64,000 bases of DNA, taken from contig NZ_LR134476.1 in assembly GCF_900637955.1 (NCBI RefSeq), forward strand, positions 620,001-684,000. The letters are read 5' to 3'. The notes beneath the pieces are model-generated. The model was given only the letters and a program-made list of their open reading frames with translations, was not told the DNA's origin and ran no database searches. Shown here one piece after another: positions 8,519-17,809 of this stretch. Every line of letters begins with the position of its first letter. Position 1 is the stretch's first letter. The DNA comes from Trueperella bialowiezensis. GTDB lineage: Bacteria > Actinomycetota > Actinomycetes > Actinomycetales > Actinomycetaceae. Position numbers and translations under genes: made by a program.

Positions 8519-8932
8519 GTGAGTCCCATCCGAAAATGCTCCCGTGATCGCTGTTCGAATCCCGCCGTCGCCACCATGACGTACGGGTATAAAGAAGCAA
8601 CAGCAGTGATCGGCCCGCTCGCGCCCGTCGCCCAACCGGGCGCACTCGACCTGTGTAAGGAGCATGCCCAAACCGTGACCGTTCCGGTGGGCTGGCAGAT
8701 GGTGCGTTTGCAAACCGAGTTTGATGATCCCCCGCCGTCGGATAATGATCTGCTTGCCCTTGCGGATGCGATCCGGGCGGCCTCACAGCGCGATGTTCCC
8801 CCTCCCAAGCCTGCACAGCGTGAGATTCGCCGGCCAGCTGACGTCAACCGGCGCCCGCATGCGCGCCCGCGGTTTACGGTCATTCCCGGTGGGGAGTCAC
8901 ATTCGGCCCAGTCTGCCGAATCTGCTGACTAG
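8519..8932 (+). CDS. DUF3499 family protein
   Basis: 137 residues. The N-terminus MSPIRKCSRDRCSNPAVATMTYGY contains the paired cysteines (CxxxxC) and, further on, LDLCKEHAQTVTVPVGW with another Cys/His pair, suggesting a small zinc ribbon; this is the DUF3499 signature. The second half is a Pro/Arg-rich tail. Orthologues lie beside whiB2 and the Zincin-like gene in mycobacteria (Rv3258c-Rv3260c area), as here. Function unknown. The GTG start follows a TAAGGT box by 7 nt and lacks a ribosome site. Confidence 0.88.
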   Translation: MSPIRKCSRDRCSNPAVATMTYGYKEATAVIGPLAPVAQPGALDLCKEHAQTVTVPVGWQMVRLQTEFDDPPPSDNDLLALADAIRAASQRDVPPPKPAQREIRRPADVNRRPHARPRFTVIPGGESHSAQSAESAD

Positions 8933-8972
8933 CTGACTAGCGGGAGAATCTGCCGAGAAACATGCCGACGTT

Positions 8973-10433
8973 TTAGTTGCCGACCGTGAGCCTGACCGAG
9001 CTGCTTGCACTCATATCTTGGATGAGCGGAACTGAGGCGATGCCATGTTCGGTCGTAATCCACAGGCTGGCGTAGACGTCGTCGGCGTCGACTGACACGA
9101 AGGCTGCCTGCTCGGGCATCTGCACCACCGTTGTGCCGTCGATGGTGACCTGTTCACGGGTAAGTTCGTTTCCGGCGTCGTCGTAAGCAATCCACGTGGC
9201 CTGTTGCCCAACGAGCACGAGGCTGGCTGGAAGAGGGCCGAACGCGGCAGCGCCCGTGCCGCTTACGGGTTCGGTGGCGGCAAGCCATGCGACATCCTTG
9301 CCGGCCTCGTCTGTTCGTGTGACGTTGACGGCTGCGGTGACGCCGCGATTTGCCGTGACGTCGATCGCGTAGGCGCCCGGTGCGATCCCGTCCAGTGACA
9401 GGTCGAGGACGGATTGGGCTGCGACGACGACGTCGGTTCCCCCTGTCAGCGGCTCAGTGCCGCCCGTGCCGCGCACGCCAACACTGACCGTGGCAGGCTC
9501 GTCATTCGGGTTAACCACGCGCAAGGTGGCGCTGTATGCCGGGTCTGGCAGCGTGGAGTCTTCTTGACCCGCGGCAGCGTTGATGACCAGGCCGGGGATG
9601 ACCAGCTTGGTTCCCGCCTCGGACTGAGTGATCGTGTCGATCCCCGCAGGGGTCACGCCCTCGAGGGTTGCTGTTTGCATGGTGGCAGAAAACGCCCCGC
9701 CGGCACTCGCCAGCCGGAGGGCGATCCGCGGATCGGCGGGGATCAGCCCATCCAAGACCACGCTCTGGGTCGATTCAGGAGCGAGAACCACCTGCGAATT
9801 TGCGCCTAGGTCGAGTATGCCTCGTGACGACAGCGCCGTCATGTCCACGGTGATCGGGGTCTTACCCGGGTTGGCGATCGTCACCCTCAGCGAAGAGCCG
9901 ACGTCGGATGCCCCGCCCACAAGCCACACCGTGTTTGCCGGCCACTGACACGGATTCACGCTCACTCCGCGCAGGTCGCCTGCTGCCGCGCTGTGCGTGT
10001 TCGCGCCGGTCACCACAGTGCCACCGGTGTGGATCGCACCCGTTAGTGCGGGCACTCCCAAGTCTGAGGTATGTAGCGCATCAGCTGGTAACACGCCCGT
10101 GAACTCAGCGCTGGTAGGTGCGCCGTCGGTATCTGATCCGCCACCGAGGGGCTTCGCTGCCGCACTGTGTGAGCTGTAGGCACCGGCCCAGCCGGTGATC
10201 GCTTCGTCGACGTCGCTCACGTTGATTCCGCCCTGCACGGCCCGGATCACGCCACCCGTACACACGATTGCGCCGTCTGTGTGCGGTACTTCGGCTCGCG
10301 GTGCGGCAATGAACTCAGGGGCCTGCCTGTCGGCGCGATATCCGGCCGTTGCAGCTCCGGCGGCCAAGCCGAGCGCGAGCGCACCCGTCACAGCTGCCAC
10401 CAACTGTTTAGTCAGTTTGTTGACCCAGCTCAT
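8973..10433 (-). CDS. DUF5719 family secreted/membrane-anchored protein
   Basis: 486 residues. An N-terminal membrane segment or uncleaved signal (residues about 8-30, LVAAVTGALALGLAAGAATAG) is followed by a beta-rich extracytoplasmic region of about 440 residues with repeated Ala/Gly/Thr/Val patterns and no recognised catalytic motif. It matches DUF5719, an actinobacterial family encoded directly after the large glycosyltransferase next to whiB2. The ATG overlaps the stop of that gene by 4 bp, so the two proteins are probably made together and may form one envelope complex. Function unknown. Confidence 0.85.
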   Translation of the reverse strand: MSWVNKLTKQLVAAVTGALALGLAAGAATAGYRADRQAPEFIAAPRAEVPHTDGAIVCTGGVIRAVQGGINVSDVDEAITGWAGAYSSHSAAAKPLGGGSDTDGAPTSAEFTGVLPADALHTSDLGVPALTGAIHTGGTVVTGANTHSAAAGDLRGVSVNPCQWPANTVWLVGGASDVGSSLRVTIANPGKTPITVDMTALSSRGILDLGANSQVVLAPESTQSVVLDGLIPADPRIALRLASAGGAFSATMQTATLEGVTPAGIDTITQSEAGTKLVIPGLVINAAAGQEDSTLPDPAYSATLRVVNPNDEPATVSVGVRGTGGTEPLTGGTDVVVAAQSVLDLSLDGIAPGAYAIDVTANRGVTAAVNVTRTDEAGKDVAWLAATEPVSGTGAAAFGPLPASLVLVGQQATWIAYDDAGNELTREQVTIDGTTVVQMPEQAAFVSVDADDVYASLWITTEHGIASVPLIQDMSASSSVRLTVGN

Positions 10434-13400
10434 TCAACACCGCCTTTACGCCGTCGTATCGGCAAGGACATCACGAAACTCGCTACCAGCACAGCCATGT
10501 GGCTGAAGGTGAGTGCACGGTGGAGCGGATCGTTGTAGCTCACCACGAGCGGGCCGTGTGTGCCGGCTGGAATGTGCCAGGCCTGATACCACGCGGTACC
10601 TACCGGTTCGAGTTTCTGGCCGGCCACGGTTGCCTGCCACCGCGGATTAGCCCGTTCAGATAGGCGAAGTTCTCGGGCCTGGCCTGCCATGATCTCTCCG
10701 CTACCACCGACCACGCCGGAGGCCGTGATGGCATCCTCGGCATACACTCGGTCCGTGGGAGCTGTGACCCGCCAAAATGCGCCCGTTTCCCCGTCGGACA
10801 CATATTGGAGCCCGGGCACGGCTTGCAAACGCCCCACAAGCTCATTGCGTGCCTGCTCAGAGGAATGTTCAGCCGGCACGAGCACTACAGAAATTGAGTG
10901 CTGAGCAAGCTCGCTCGCGGCCGTCTCCGAGCCGCCTAATAAACCAAGGACTGCTGTTTCTAGGTGCTCGGTCGCCAGATCAGAGTCTGGCTGAGCCACC
11001 TGTTCCGTGCCAGCCGCCGGTTCCGGCCCTGTCAGCTGTAGCGTGGCAAGCTGCCGTGCGGGAGCGTATTCGTGCAGGTCATAGCCTTGGCCGCGCCACA
11101 CGTGAGCCTGCACGGCGTCGTCCATCGTCAGTGCCAGCACACGTTCGTGTTTGGTGGTTGCTTCGACGGCGAGGGCCGGCACGCCCGGGCCGTGATCGCC
11201 AAGTACCTGTTCGGCGTCGTAAACGGCGGTGAGCCAGCGCCCGCCGAGCACAACAGTAGCCACCGGTAAGGCGAGCATCGTCAGCCCGCCAATAATCTGG
11301 GTGGCGCCGAAGTTTCGTTTCCGCATGGCTGTGCGAAGGGCGTGGGCGGCATACCCGGTGGCAAGCCAAATACCCAGCCACGCTAGCGATAGACCGATTG
11401 TTGGTGATCCTGCCACGGTTTCCCATCCGCCTGACACCGGGCGGGTGGCGATCGTGGTCGACGCCGCAGCTGAGGCGTGCAGGATGCCTGCAGTAGCTAT
11501 GAGCCATCCGAACCGTATCCACCACATCCGGTGGATACGCAAGAGCGCTAACACTGCACCACCGCAGATGATTGCCAGCGGTATCCACGCCCACTGGTCT
11601 GCCAGTATCGCGTCGATCATCGCCGTACTACTACCGGCGCCCACCGGCACGCCCGACTGGGCGAACAGCAGCTGGCGTACCAGGGCGCTAGGGACGTCGT
11701 CGCACGAGTGTCTAAGCACTGCGCTCAATGTAGGAGCGAGTGCAAGCAGAGCCGGCACGGGGAGCCACAGCCACCGCAGTCTGCGCCCAGAATGGAATGC
11801 CACGCCAGCAAGTGCCACCGCGAGCGCCACCAGCGCGTAGACCGGTACGGCGCTTGCCACCACGCCGAACGTGAGCGTGGCAAGCCCAAGTGCTGACGCG
11901 CTGCCACGCCAGGCTCCCACCACGGACCAGACAACGAGCGGGAGGAGCGTGTGCGCGGTGATGGCGCCGATTTGGCCGGTGTGTAGGGCGTCGATGAACG
12001 ACGGCGCAACCATCCACACGCCTGCGGCAACCGTGCGTACAATCCACGATTTGCTCAGCCTGCCCGCGCCTAGGTAGGCAAACATGGCGGCTAGTGGGAT
12101 GGCTGCGTAGACCATGGCGGTTGCTAGCGCGCCGAGAGTGAGCCCGAAGGGTTGGCCAAGAAGGAGTACGGGTAGGGTGGTCACCCACAGCGGGTCGAGT
12201 GGTGCGGGGTATCCGGCGCCGGAATCTAGCCAGCCGCGCCAGGCAAGGCGTGCCAGTTCGGTGCCCACGATCGGATCCTCTGCCAGCCCGCCACCGGATA
12301 GCACTCCCGAGGAGGCGGTGGGCAGATGGAAGACGATGGCGAAGGCGACCGCAATGAAGGCGGTGAGCACTGCTCCGCGCCGGGTGTGCATCGCAAGGTC
12401 TGCACGTGCTTTGAGGGTAAGCGGATCTGGCTGTTCGGCCATCATTTTCGCTTCTTTGCGCGAACGCCGCGACTGCCTGCGTGCCGCACGGATGTCTGCC
12501 GGTTTTGCTTCAAGTTCGGCAAGCGCGTCCGGGCCGACCGTGGCCACCTTGGCGATTCGACGTCGGCCCTGTCTGACCGCGGGTAGCAAGCCGAGCATTC
12601 CGGCAACGGCCTTCAGCTCTGCCCATGCTAGGCCTGGCTCTTTGAACACGAGCCGGGCAACTGCCCGCCCAAGGCCGGCAATCAGGTAGTACACCACCAT
12701 GAACACAAGTGCCGGGCCGGGTGCTGCAAGGAGCGCGTTGTACAGCTGTGCCGCTCTGCGCGGTGCAAAGGATTCGTCCGCTTCGCCTAAACCTGCACGT
12801 GCGTGGCGCACCACGGCCTGCGGCTCAACAACCACCCGGTAGCCGGCTCTGCGGGCTCGGCGGGAAAATTCGAGGCCATCACCGAAAGGGCCGAGGTGCG
12901 GATCGAGCCCGCCGAGCTTTTCCCACGCTTCGGCGCGCACGAGCATTCCCGCGGTTCCCACGGCGAGCACGTCCGTACGCGAATCGTATTGGCCCTGATC
13001 GCGTTCGTCCGGTTCGATCTCCGGTACTCGGCGTGCGGTGCGAGTGGCACGGATTCCAACTTCTAAGACGATCGGCGCGTCGGCATCCTCCCAAGCGATC
13101 TGCTTTGGCCCAACGATGGCAACACGTTTCGAGGACTCTCCGGTGCGTAGTAGCGCGTCGAGTGCGTCTGGTTCCGGAGCGCTATCTGCGTGCACGAGCC
13201 ACAGCCAGTCCGCATCACCGGTATCAACCTCGGCGGTGATCTGGGCGAGGTTGTCGCCGCTAGCCGTTTTAATCGACACGTGTTCCGAATCCGTGTCCAG
13301 ATGCGTGTGAACAGGCTGGACGGCGTCGGCGTCAAGATTCGGAAGCACGACGACGATCTCATCCGGCTCGTGCGTTTGCGCAGCCAAGGCGGCCAGTGTT

Positions 13401-13471
13401 CGATCCAAATAAGAAAGGTCACGGGCGTGGCTAACCACGATAGCCGTGACCTTTTCACGTGCCAGGTTCAC
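10430..13471 (-). CDS. Large membrane-bound family 2 glycosyltransferase
   Basis: 1013 residues. Residues 1-230 form a GT-A glycosyltransferase family 2 domain (IVVSHARDLSYLDRTLAALAAQ at the start, acidic WLVHADSAPEPDALD motif in the DxD position, and GPFGDGLEFSRRARRAGYRV at the acceptor end). A membrane segment near 250, a basic linker, and about ten further helices (about 355-740) follow, then an extracytoplasmic domain and a last helix with a basic tail (RRRKGG). This architecture is conserved beside whiB2 and DUF5719 in Actinobacteria. It probably adds a sugar to a lipid-linked or cell-wall glycan; the substrate is unknown. GTG start immediately after the whiB stop. Confidence 0.85.
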   Translation of the reverse strand: MNLAREKVTAIVVSHARDLSYLDRTLAALAAQTHEPDEIVVVLPNLDADAVQPVHTHLDTDSEHVSIKTASGDNLAQITAEVDTGDADWLWLVHADSAPEPDALDALLRTGESSKRVAIVGPKQIAWEDADAPIVLEVGIRATRTARRVPEIEPDERDQGQYDSRTDVLAVGTAGMLVRAEAWEKLGGLDPHLGPFGDGLEFSRRARRAGYRVVVEPQAVVRHARAGLGEADESFAPRRAAQLYNALLAAPGPALVFMVVYYLIAGLGRAVARLVFKEPGLAWAELKAVAGMLGLLPAVRQGRRRIAKVATVGPDALAELEAKPADIRAARRQSRRSRKEAKMMAEQPDPLTLKARADLAMHTRRGAVLTAFIAVAFAIVFHLPTASSGVLSGGGLAEDPIVGTELARLAWRGWLDSGAGYPAPLDPLWVTTLPVLLLGQPFGLTLGALATAMVYAAIPLAAMFAYLGAGRLSKSWIVRTVAAGVWMVAPSFIDALHTGQIGAITAHTLLPLVVWSVVGAWRGSASALGLATLTFGVVASAVPVYALVALAVALAGVAFHSGRRLRWLWLPVPALLALAPTLSAVLRHSCDDVPSALVRQLLFAQSGVPVGAGSSTAMIDAILADQWAWIPLAIICGGAVLALLRIHRMWWIRFGWLIATAGILHASAAASTTIATRPVSGGWETVAGSPTIGLSLAWLGIWLATGYAAHALRTAMRKRNFGATQIIGGLTMLALPVATVVLGGRWLTAVYDAEQVLGDHGPGVPALAVEATTKHERVLALTMDDAVQAHVWRGQGYDLHEYAPARQLATLQLTGPEPAAGTEQVAQPDSDLATEHLETAVLGLLGGSETAASELAQHSISVVLVPAEHSSEQARNELVGRLQAVPGLQYVSDGETGAFWRVTAPTDRVYAEDAITASGVVGGSGEIMAGQARELRLSERANPRWQATVAGQKLEPVGTAWYQAWHIPAGTHGPLVVSYNDPLHRALTFSHMAVLVASFVMSLPIRRRKGGVE

Positions 13472-13831
13472 TTACCGGCCTCCGCCACGCGCCGCCTTAC
13501 GTTCACGTGCCATACGCTTGCGATCGTTATCGGACGTGCCGCCCCAAATGCCGTGGCGGATGTCATTGGACACCGCGTACTCGAGGCATTCGGCTCGCAC
13601 CGCGCAGTTCTTGCAAATTGACGTAGCCGGAGCAGTAGATCCGCCCTTTTCGGGATAGAAAATATCGGGATCCGTCTGTGCACACAGGGCGTGTTCCATC
13701 CAACCGAGCGCGCCCTGATCGGCAAAGCCGTAGCCGAGATCGAAAATCCCTTCCATTAGCGCCTGTGCTAATTTGGGATCTTCCCCCGCCCCGGCAGGCT
13801 GGAGCGAGGATGCGGCTTTCGACAGCCTCAT
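13472..13831 (-). CDS. whiB2: WhiB-family iron-sulfur transcription factor (WhiB2/WhmD type)
   Basis: 119 residues. The four cluster-binding cysteines are at 50, 73, 76 and 82 (ALC, CKNC, EC) and the turn motif GIWGG is at 94-98, followed by a basic DNA-contact tail (RKRMARERKAARGGGR). WhiB2 is needed for septation in mycobacteria and corynebacteria. An upstream in-frame ATG at 13849 exists, but ATG 13831 has a perfect GGAGG 5 nt before it, whereas 13849 has none. The stop codon abuts the GTG start of the glycosyltransferase, so whiB leads a three-gene operon. Confidence 0.93.
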   Translation of the reverse strand: MRLSKAASSLQPAGAGEDPKLAQALMEGIFDLGYGFADQGALGWMEHALCAQTDPDIFYPEKGGSTAPATSICKNCAVRAECLEYAVSNDIRHGIWGGTSDNDRKRMARERKAARGGGR

Positions 13832-13902
13832 GTGGACCTCCAATGTCATTAATGTCTATGTAAATTACAACGATGTAAGCCGATAAAGTCAAGACGGTTT
13901 GA

Positions 13903-13988
13903 ACACTTTGCCACGCTTACCGGCGTGTTGCCGCGTGTTTTTCGAGCAAAGTGTGAGATAACTCCACAACCGTTCAACGGTTCTCACA
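13903..13988. promoter_or_regulatory. Nested dyad-symmetry region upstream of whiB2
   Basis: This region between divergent whiB2 and the inositol-monophosphatase-like gene holds three inverted repeats: ACACTTTGC (13903-13911) with GCAAAGTGT (13946-13954); TGTGAG (13952-13957) with CTCACA (13983-13988); and AACCGTT-C-AACGGTT (13968-13982). The last is a compact 15-bp palindrome of operator size. They could be operators, including a WhiB or MtrA-type site, or fold in a whiB2 leader. No function is proven. Confidence 0.45.
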
Positions 13989-14065
13989 GCCGGGAAGTTG
14001 CGTGGGCATTTCGCACGTCGGGGAAAAGTTTACCGCTTTCATCTCAGGCGTGACACCATGGGGCT

Positions 14066-14944
14066 ATGACTTTTTCTCCTGCGGATCTGACGGCGTCGGC
14101 GCTCGCTGACATCGCACAGCACGCTGCCCGTGCGGTAGGCCCGCAGCTTCTAGCCGCCTTCGCTGATCCCGGCCCGGTTGAGTACAAGCGTGACTTCCAC
14201 GATCCCGTCACGGTTCACGACAGGCGTGCCGAACAACGCATCCGCGAGATCATTTTTGAGTCCGCTCCCGGCTCGCTGCTGCTGGGTGAAGAAGAAGGCC
14301 GGCTCATCGACGCCAGCGGCACGCCAGCTGTTGCCGGGCCTGACGACGTCGTCTGGCTCGTTGATCCGATAGACGGCACGGCGAACTTCACATCCGGCTT
14401 GCCGTGGTGGTGCATATCGATCGCGGCTGTGCGTGGAGACCGCGCGATCATGGGTGTTATCTATCAGCCGACCACCGGTGACATGTACCGCGCTGATGAG
14501 ACCGGCGCCTATGAGAACGGTGAGCCGATCCGGGTCACAGACCAGCCGCCGCACCGCACGCTTGTTGCCACCGGGCTACCCGCCGACCGGATCGACGATT
14601 ACGACGGCGCAATGCGCGGCTTCGAAGTACTCCTGCGGGGCACGAAATCGGTACGCCGCCTCGGCTCAACAGCCCTGCACCTGGCCGGGGTTGCAGATGG
14701 CACTTTCGGCGCCACCTGCGGCATGGCCACTCAGCCGTGGGATATCGGCGCTGGTATCGCACTCATTGAGGCGGCTGGCGGGATCGTCGTCGGGCTGAAT
14801 GCCGACCACACGCGTGCCACCTCGCGTGTGTTCGCCTGCCCGCACTATGTTGGTGCCGCGCATCAAGAGGCCGCCCAGCTCGCCCTCGACGCACTTAATC
14901 ACGTTCAACCGCAAGACTTCGACCATGTTGGGAGTAACTCATGA
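14066..14944 (+). CDS. Inositol monophosphatase-family phosphatase
   Basis: 292 residues. Metal-binding motifs of the Li+-sensitive phosphatase fold are all present: GEEE (74-77), DPIDGT (100-105, followed by ANF) and WDIGAG (225-230). Substrates in this family include inositol-1-phosphate, histidinol phosphate and PAP; the sequence alone does not decide. The position beside whiB2 and TIGR03089 is conserved in Actinobacteria, and a histidinol-phosphatase (HisN-like) or inositol phosphatase role are both open. It is translationally coupled to the TIGR03089 gene by ATGA overlap. A CACCAT box lies 6 nt upstream of the ATG. Confidence 0.85.
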   Translation: MTFSPADLTASALADIAQHAARAVGPQLLAAFADPGPVEYKRDFHDPVTVHDRRAEQRIREIIFESAPGSLLLGEEEGRLIDASGTPAVAGPDDVVWLVDPIDGTANFTSGLPWWCISIAAVRGDRAIMGVIYQPTTGDMYRADETGAYENGEPIRVTDQPPHRTLVATGLPADRIDDYDGAMRGFEVLLRGTKSVRRLGSTALHLAGVADGTFGATCGMATQPWDIGAGIALIEAAGGIVVGLNADHTRATSRVFACPHYVGAAHQEAAQLALDALNHVQPQDFDHVGSNS

Positions 14945-15621
14945 CCCACGCCTCACCGACCACCCTCTACGAATCGCTCGTTGCGCTTGGCACCTCGCCC
15001 GCCCTCGTCTGGTATGGCGAGGATGGGCGCACCGAACTATCCGGGAAAGTGTTTGCTAACCACGTCGCCAAAATCGCGAACTACCTCGAACAGGAATGCG
15101 ATCTTTTCCCCGGCAACCGGATCGTCCTCGACCTGCCCCCGCACTGGAAGGCGCTCACATGGGCACTTGGCGGGCTGGTGGCTGGCGGCTTCGTCGTCGT
15201 GGGGCGCGAAAAAGTCGACGACGGCGAACCGGGCACCATTATCGTCACAAACGAACCGGCCGCGGTCAGTGCGGACGATCCGGGAGACCTCGTCGTCGCC
15301 CTTAACTTGGATAGTTTCGGATTCGCGTGGGAGGGCGACCTGCCGGACGGGGTTGCCGACGGGACTGCCGACGTCATGGGCCAGGCCGATGCGCTGCTGG
15401 TCGAAGGTGTGGACGGCGATTCGAACTATTCGTTCTGGGCACACGTGCTTCACGACGTGCCCACGACCGACCGGGTGGTCGTCAAGGATGCCACGCTCTC
15501 ACAGGCAATCGCGCTGACCTATCTAGCTTTCGAACGCGAGATTTCCGTGGTTTTCGTCGCAGACGGTCGTGACGCGGCCGAAGTGGCCGCCGCGGAAAAG
15601 GGCACGGTGCTCGAGCTCTAG
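14941..15621 (+). CDS. TIGR03089 family protein (AMP-binding-like remnant)
   Basis: 226 residues. The N-terminus (TLYESLVALGTSPALVWYGEDGRTELSGKVF) and the segment LDLPPHWKALTWALGGLVAGG resemble the first part of acyl-adenylate-forming enzymes, but the protein is less than half their length and has no ATP-binding signature or C-terminal lid. This is the normal state of TIGR03089 proteins, found in Actinobacteria near LCP and rmlD genes (Rv3268 in M. tuberculosis). Function unknown. Its stop overlaps the stop of the convergent symporter gene within a palindromic CTAG. Confidence 0.85.
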   Translation: MTHASPTTLYESLVALGTSPALVWYGEDGRTELSGKVFANHVAKIANYLEQECDLFPGNRIVLDLPPHWKALTWALGGLVAGGFVVVGREKVDDGEPGTIIVTNEPAAVSADDPGDLVVALNLDSFGFAWEGDLPDGVADGTADVMGQADALLVEGVDGDSNYSFWAHVLHDVPTTDRVVVKDATLSQAIALTYLAFEREISVVFVADGRDAAEVAAAEKGTVLEL

Positions 15622-16619
15622 CTCGCGTGGTCTGGCGCGGCCTGGGTGCGCGCCTGTGCCTCTGCCCGGCGGCGATAGATGAGCGCGATGAGCGCGCCTG
15701 AAATGTTATGCCACACGGAGAAGATCACGCCCGGTAAGGCAGCTTCGGGCGTGGCTGGGAAATGGGTCTTTGCGAGCGTGGCCGCCAGCCCGGAGTTTTG
15801 CATGCCCACTTCGATCGACACGGTGCGGCATGTGCGTGCTTCCTGCCCGGTCAGTTTGCTCACGCCGTAGCCGAAGGCCAGACCTGCCAGGTTGTGCAAG
15901 ATGACCGCGGCGAACACGACGCCGACGGCCGTGCGGAGGGCGTCCACCGAGCCGGGTACGAGCGCTGCCACCACGAGGGTGATCCCCACTGTCGATATCC
16001 ATGGCAGCACGGGCAGCAGCCTGTCGATCACCCGCGGGATGAGTAGGCGCAACAGCACGCCGCCAACCACGGGGATGACCACGGTTTTCAAGATCGAAAT
16101 AGCCATTGCTCCGCCGTCGATCTCGGTGAGTGTGCCAGCCAGCCACTGTACGAGCAGCGGGGTAAACACCGGCGCTAGTAAGGTTGACACGGTGGTCAGC
16201 GTGACGGACAGTGCGACGTCGGCTTTCGCCAGATAGGCCACGACGTTCGACGCCGTACCTCCAGGAGCCGTACCGACAAGAATCACTCCGATCGCGATCC
16301 CAGCGGGCAGGTTCAACAGATGCACCAGCCCAATCGCGGCCAGCGGCATGATTACGTATTGCGCGGCCACGCCGAGTGCCACTGCGAGCGGGCGCTCAGC
16401 TACCCGCCGGAAGTCCTCCAGTGTGAGCGTGAGACCCATCGTGAACATGATGAACCCCAGACCGGGTGACACGTACGGGGTTAGGTGCGCTGCCGTCGTC
16501 GGGAAATGATACGCCCACACCGCACCAATGACGATGATGGCCGGGAACACTGTGACTGCTACGAGCGCCGACCGATCCTCCGCACTCAGCCGCGCCGCAC
16601 GTTCTTTTTTCACGCCCAC
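15618..16619 (-). CDS. Bile acid:sodium symporter (BASS) family transporter, paralogue 1
   Basis: 333 residues with nine or ten membrane helices. Family hallmarks are visible: [19 protein letters not shown] in the crossing region (sodium and substrate site) and [18 protein letters not shown] near the C-terminus. Similar actinobacterial transporters carry organic anions such as keto acids or pantoate; the cargo here is not known. The frame extends to 16664, but GTG 16619 has AGAGGA 5 nt upstream and aligns the start with paralogue 2. The two paralogues share most of their membrane core and flank rmlA. Confidence 0.85.
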   Translation of the reverse strand: MGVKKERAARLSAEDRSALVAVTVFPAIIVIGAVWAYHFPTTAAHLTPYVSPGLGFIMFTMGLTLTLEDFRRVAERPLAVALGVAAQYVIMPLAAIGLVHLLNLPAGIAIGVILVGTAPGGTASNVVAYLAKADVALSVTLTTVSTLLAPVFTPLLVQWLAGTLTEIDGGAMAISILKTVVIPVVGGVLLRLLIPRVIDRLLPVLPWISTVGITLVVAALVPGSVDALRTAVGVVFAAVILHNLAGLAFGYGVSKLTGQEARTCRTVSIEVGMQNSGLAATLAKTHFPATPEAALPGVIFSVWHNISGALIALIYRRRAEAQARTQAAPDHAS

Positions 16620-16661
16620 GCCATTCCTCTCAAGTTCGATCACTTCCGCTACAGAATAAGC

Positions 16662-16667
16662 CATAAT
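16662..16667 (+). promoter_or_regulatory. Leaderless -10 box (CATAAT) for rmlA
   Basis: CATAAT followed by 6 nt and then ATG 16674; no ribosome site is present upstream of rmlA, so the mRNA probably starts at or next to the A of the start codon. Confidence 0.5.
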
Positions 16668-16673
16668 GTGTTC

Positions 16674-17543
16674 ATGCGTGGAATTATTTTAGCTGGTGGA
16701 TCCGGCACTCGTCTTCATCCGATTACTCAAGGCACGTCGAAGCAGCTCGTGCCCGTCTATGACAAGCCGATGATCTACTACCCGATGAGTACGCTCATGC
16801 TCGCCGGTATCCAAGACATCCTGGTCATTACAACTCCGGAAGATGCTCCGCAGTTCCACCGTCTCCTTGGCGATGGCTCGCAGTTCGGTATCAACCTGCA
16901 GTTCACGGTTCAAGAGGTGCCGAACGGGCTAGCGCAGGCGTTCGTGCTCGGCGCCGACTTCGTTGGCAGTTCCCCGGCCTCGCTCATTCTTGGGGACAAC
17001 ATTTTCTATGGCCCGGGCATGGGCACCAAGCTGCGGCGTAACACGAATCCGGATGGCGGGGCCGTGTTCGCCTATCATGTGCACGATCCGGAGCGTTACG
17101 GCGTCGTTGAATTTGACGAGAACTTCAAGGCGCTCTCTATCGAGGAAAAGCCGGCAAAGCCGAAGTCGAATTACGCGGTGCCCGGCCTGTACTTCTATGA
17201 CAACGACGTGGTTGAGATCGCGAAGAACCTCAAGCCGTCCGCGCGCGGCGAATACGAGATTACCGACGTCAACAAGGTCTACCTCGAGGCCGGCAAGCTC
17301 TCCGTTGAGGTTCTGCCGCGTGGCACCGCCTGGCTCGACACCGGCACGTTCGACTCGCTTGCGGATGCCACCTCGTATGTGCGTACGGTTGAAGCCCGGC
17401 AGGGGCTGAAGATCGGCGCACCCGAAGAGGTTGCTTGGCGGATGGGTTTCCTCGACGACGCCGAACTCGCGGCCCGCGCCGAACCGCTCGTCAAGTCCGG
17501 GTATGGCGACTACCTGCTCGGCCTGCTCGAGTATGGAAAGTAG
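16674..17543 (+). CDS. rmlA: Glucose-1-phosphate thymidylyltransferase RmlA
   Basis: 289 residues, the usual length. The nucleotide-binding loop [11 protein letters not shown] (8-18) and the following [25 protein letters not shown] are diagnostic; GDNIFYG carries a metal-binding Asp, and IEEKP and LDTGTFDSL complete the active site. It makes dTDP-glucose from dTTP and glucose-1-phosphate, the first step to dTDP-L-rhamnose. rmlD lies 2.6 kb and rmlB 31 kb downstream, so the pathway genes are dispersed. The longer upstream reading frame is not coding; ATG 16674 opens the conserved MRGIILAGG. Confidence 0.96.
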   Translation: MRGIILAGGSGTRLHPITQGTSKQLVPVYDKPMIYYPMSTLMLAGIQDILVITTPEDAPQFHRLLGDGSQFGINLQFTVQEVPNGLAQAFVLGADFVGSSPASLILGDNIFYGPGMGTKLRRNTNPDGGAVFAYHVHDPERYGVVEFDENFKALSIEEKPAKPKSNYAVPGLYFYDNDVVEIAKNLKPSARGEYEITDVNKVYLEAGKLSVEVLPRGTAWLDTGTFDSLADATSYVRTVEARQGLKIGAPEEVAWRMGFLDDAELAARAEPLVKSGYGDYLLGLLEYGK

Positions 17544-17554
17544 GCTTCCCACGA

Positions 17555-17639
17555 GCATTCCCGGGGTACACGTTTGCTTCCGGGGGTACCAAATCCGGCG
17601 ATTTGTCTACCCCGGGAACGAAACAGGTACCCCCGGAAG
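17555..17639. repeat. 85-bp mosaic palindromic repeat, copy A
   Basis: 82 of 85 positions match copy B at 18916-19000. The element holds four versions of one core (TTCCSGGGGTA), two forward (from 17558 and 17577) and two inverted (ending 17618 and 17639). Perfect pairs are 17558-17568 with 17608-17618 (11 bp) and 17577-17590 with 17626-17639 (14 bp). A small central hairpin AAATC-CGGC-GATTT (17591-17604) lies between. It follows rmlA directly and could fold into a long two-step hairpin. No target-site duplication is seen. Confidence 0.85.
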
Positions 17640-17797
17640 TTCAACGACGACGTCGGAAGCATTCGAGAACCAGACAAACCGCCCGCACGCTCCGCAGGCC
17701 GAGCCTTCCGAGCATGTAAAACATATCCACAGCAATAGAACTGCACTTATAGTCCACAAACCGCAGCGCCTAGCATCAAAACACGCGTAACAATGCA

Positions 17798-17803
17798 TAC
17801 GAT
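17798..17803 (+). promoter_or_regulatory. Leaderless -10 box (TACGAT) for AbiEi/DUF559-like gene
   Basis: TACGAT followed by 6 nt and ATG 17810, with no ribosome site. The preceding 160 bp down to repeat copy A show no other clear structure. Confidence 0.5.
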
Positions 17804-17809
17804 CGTGGC

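Noticed and set aside
8925-8940. Tandem CTGACTAG copies after the DUF3499 stop
   Set aside because: Only two 8-bp copies; too short to support a function.
14941-15621. Truncated acyl-CoA synthetase pseudogene
   Set aside because: The short length is normal for TIGR03089 proteins, and the gene is intact and coupled to its neighbour.
16929-17558. Minus-strand open frame of 209 codons over rmlA
   Set aside because: Fully antisense to a certain gene; low-complexity sequence and no start signals.
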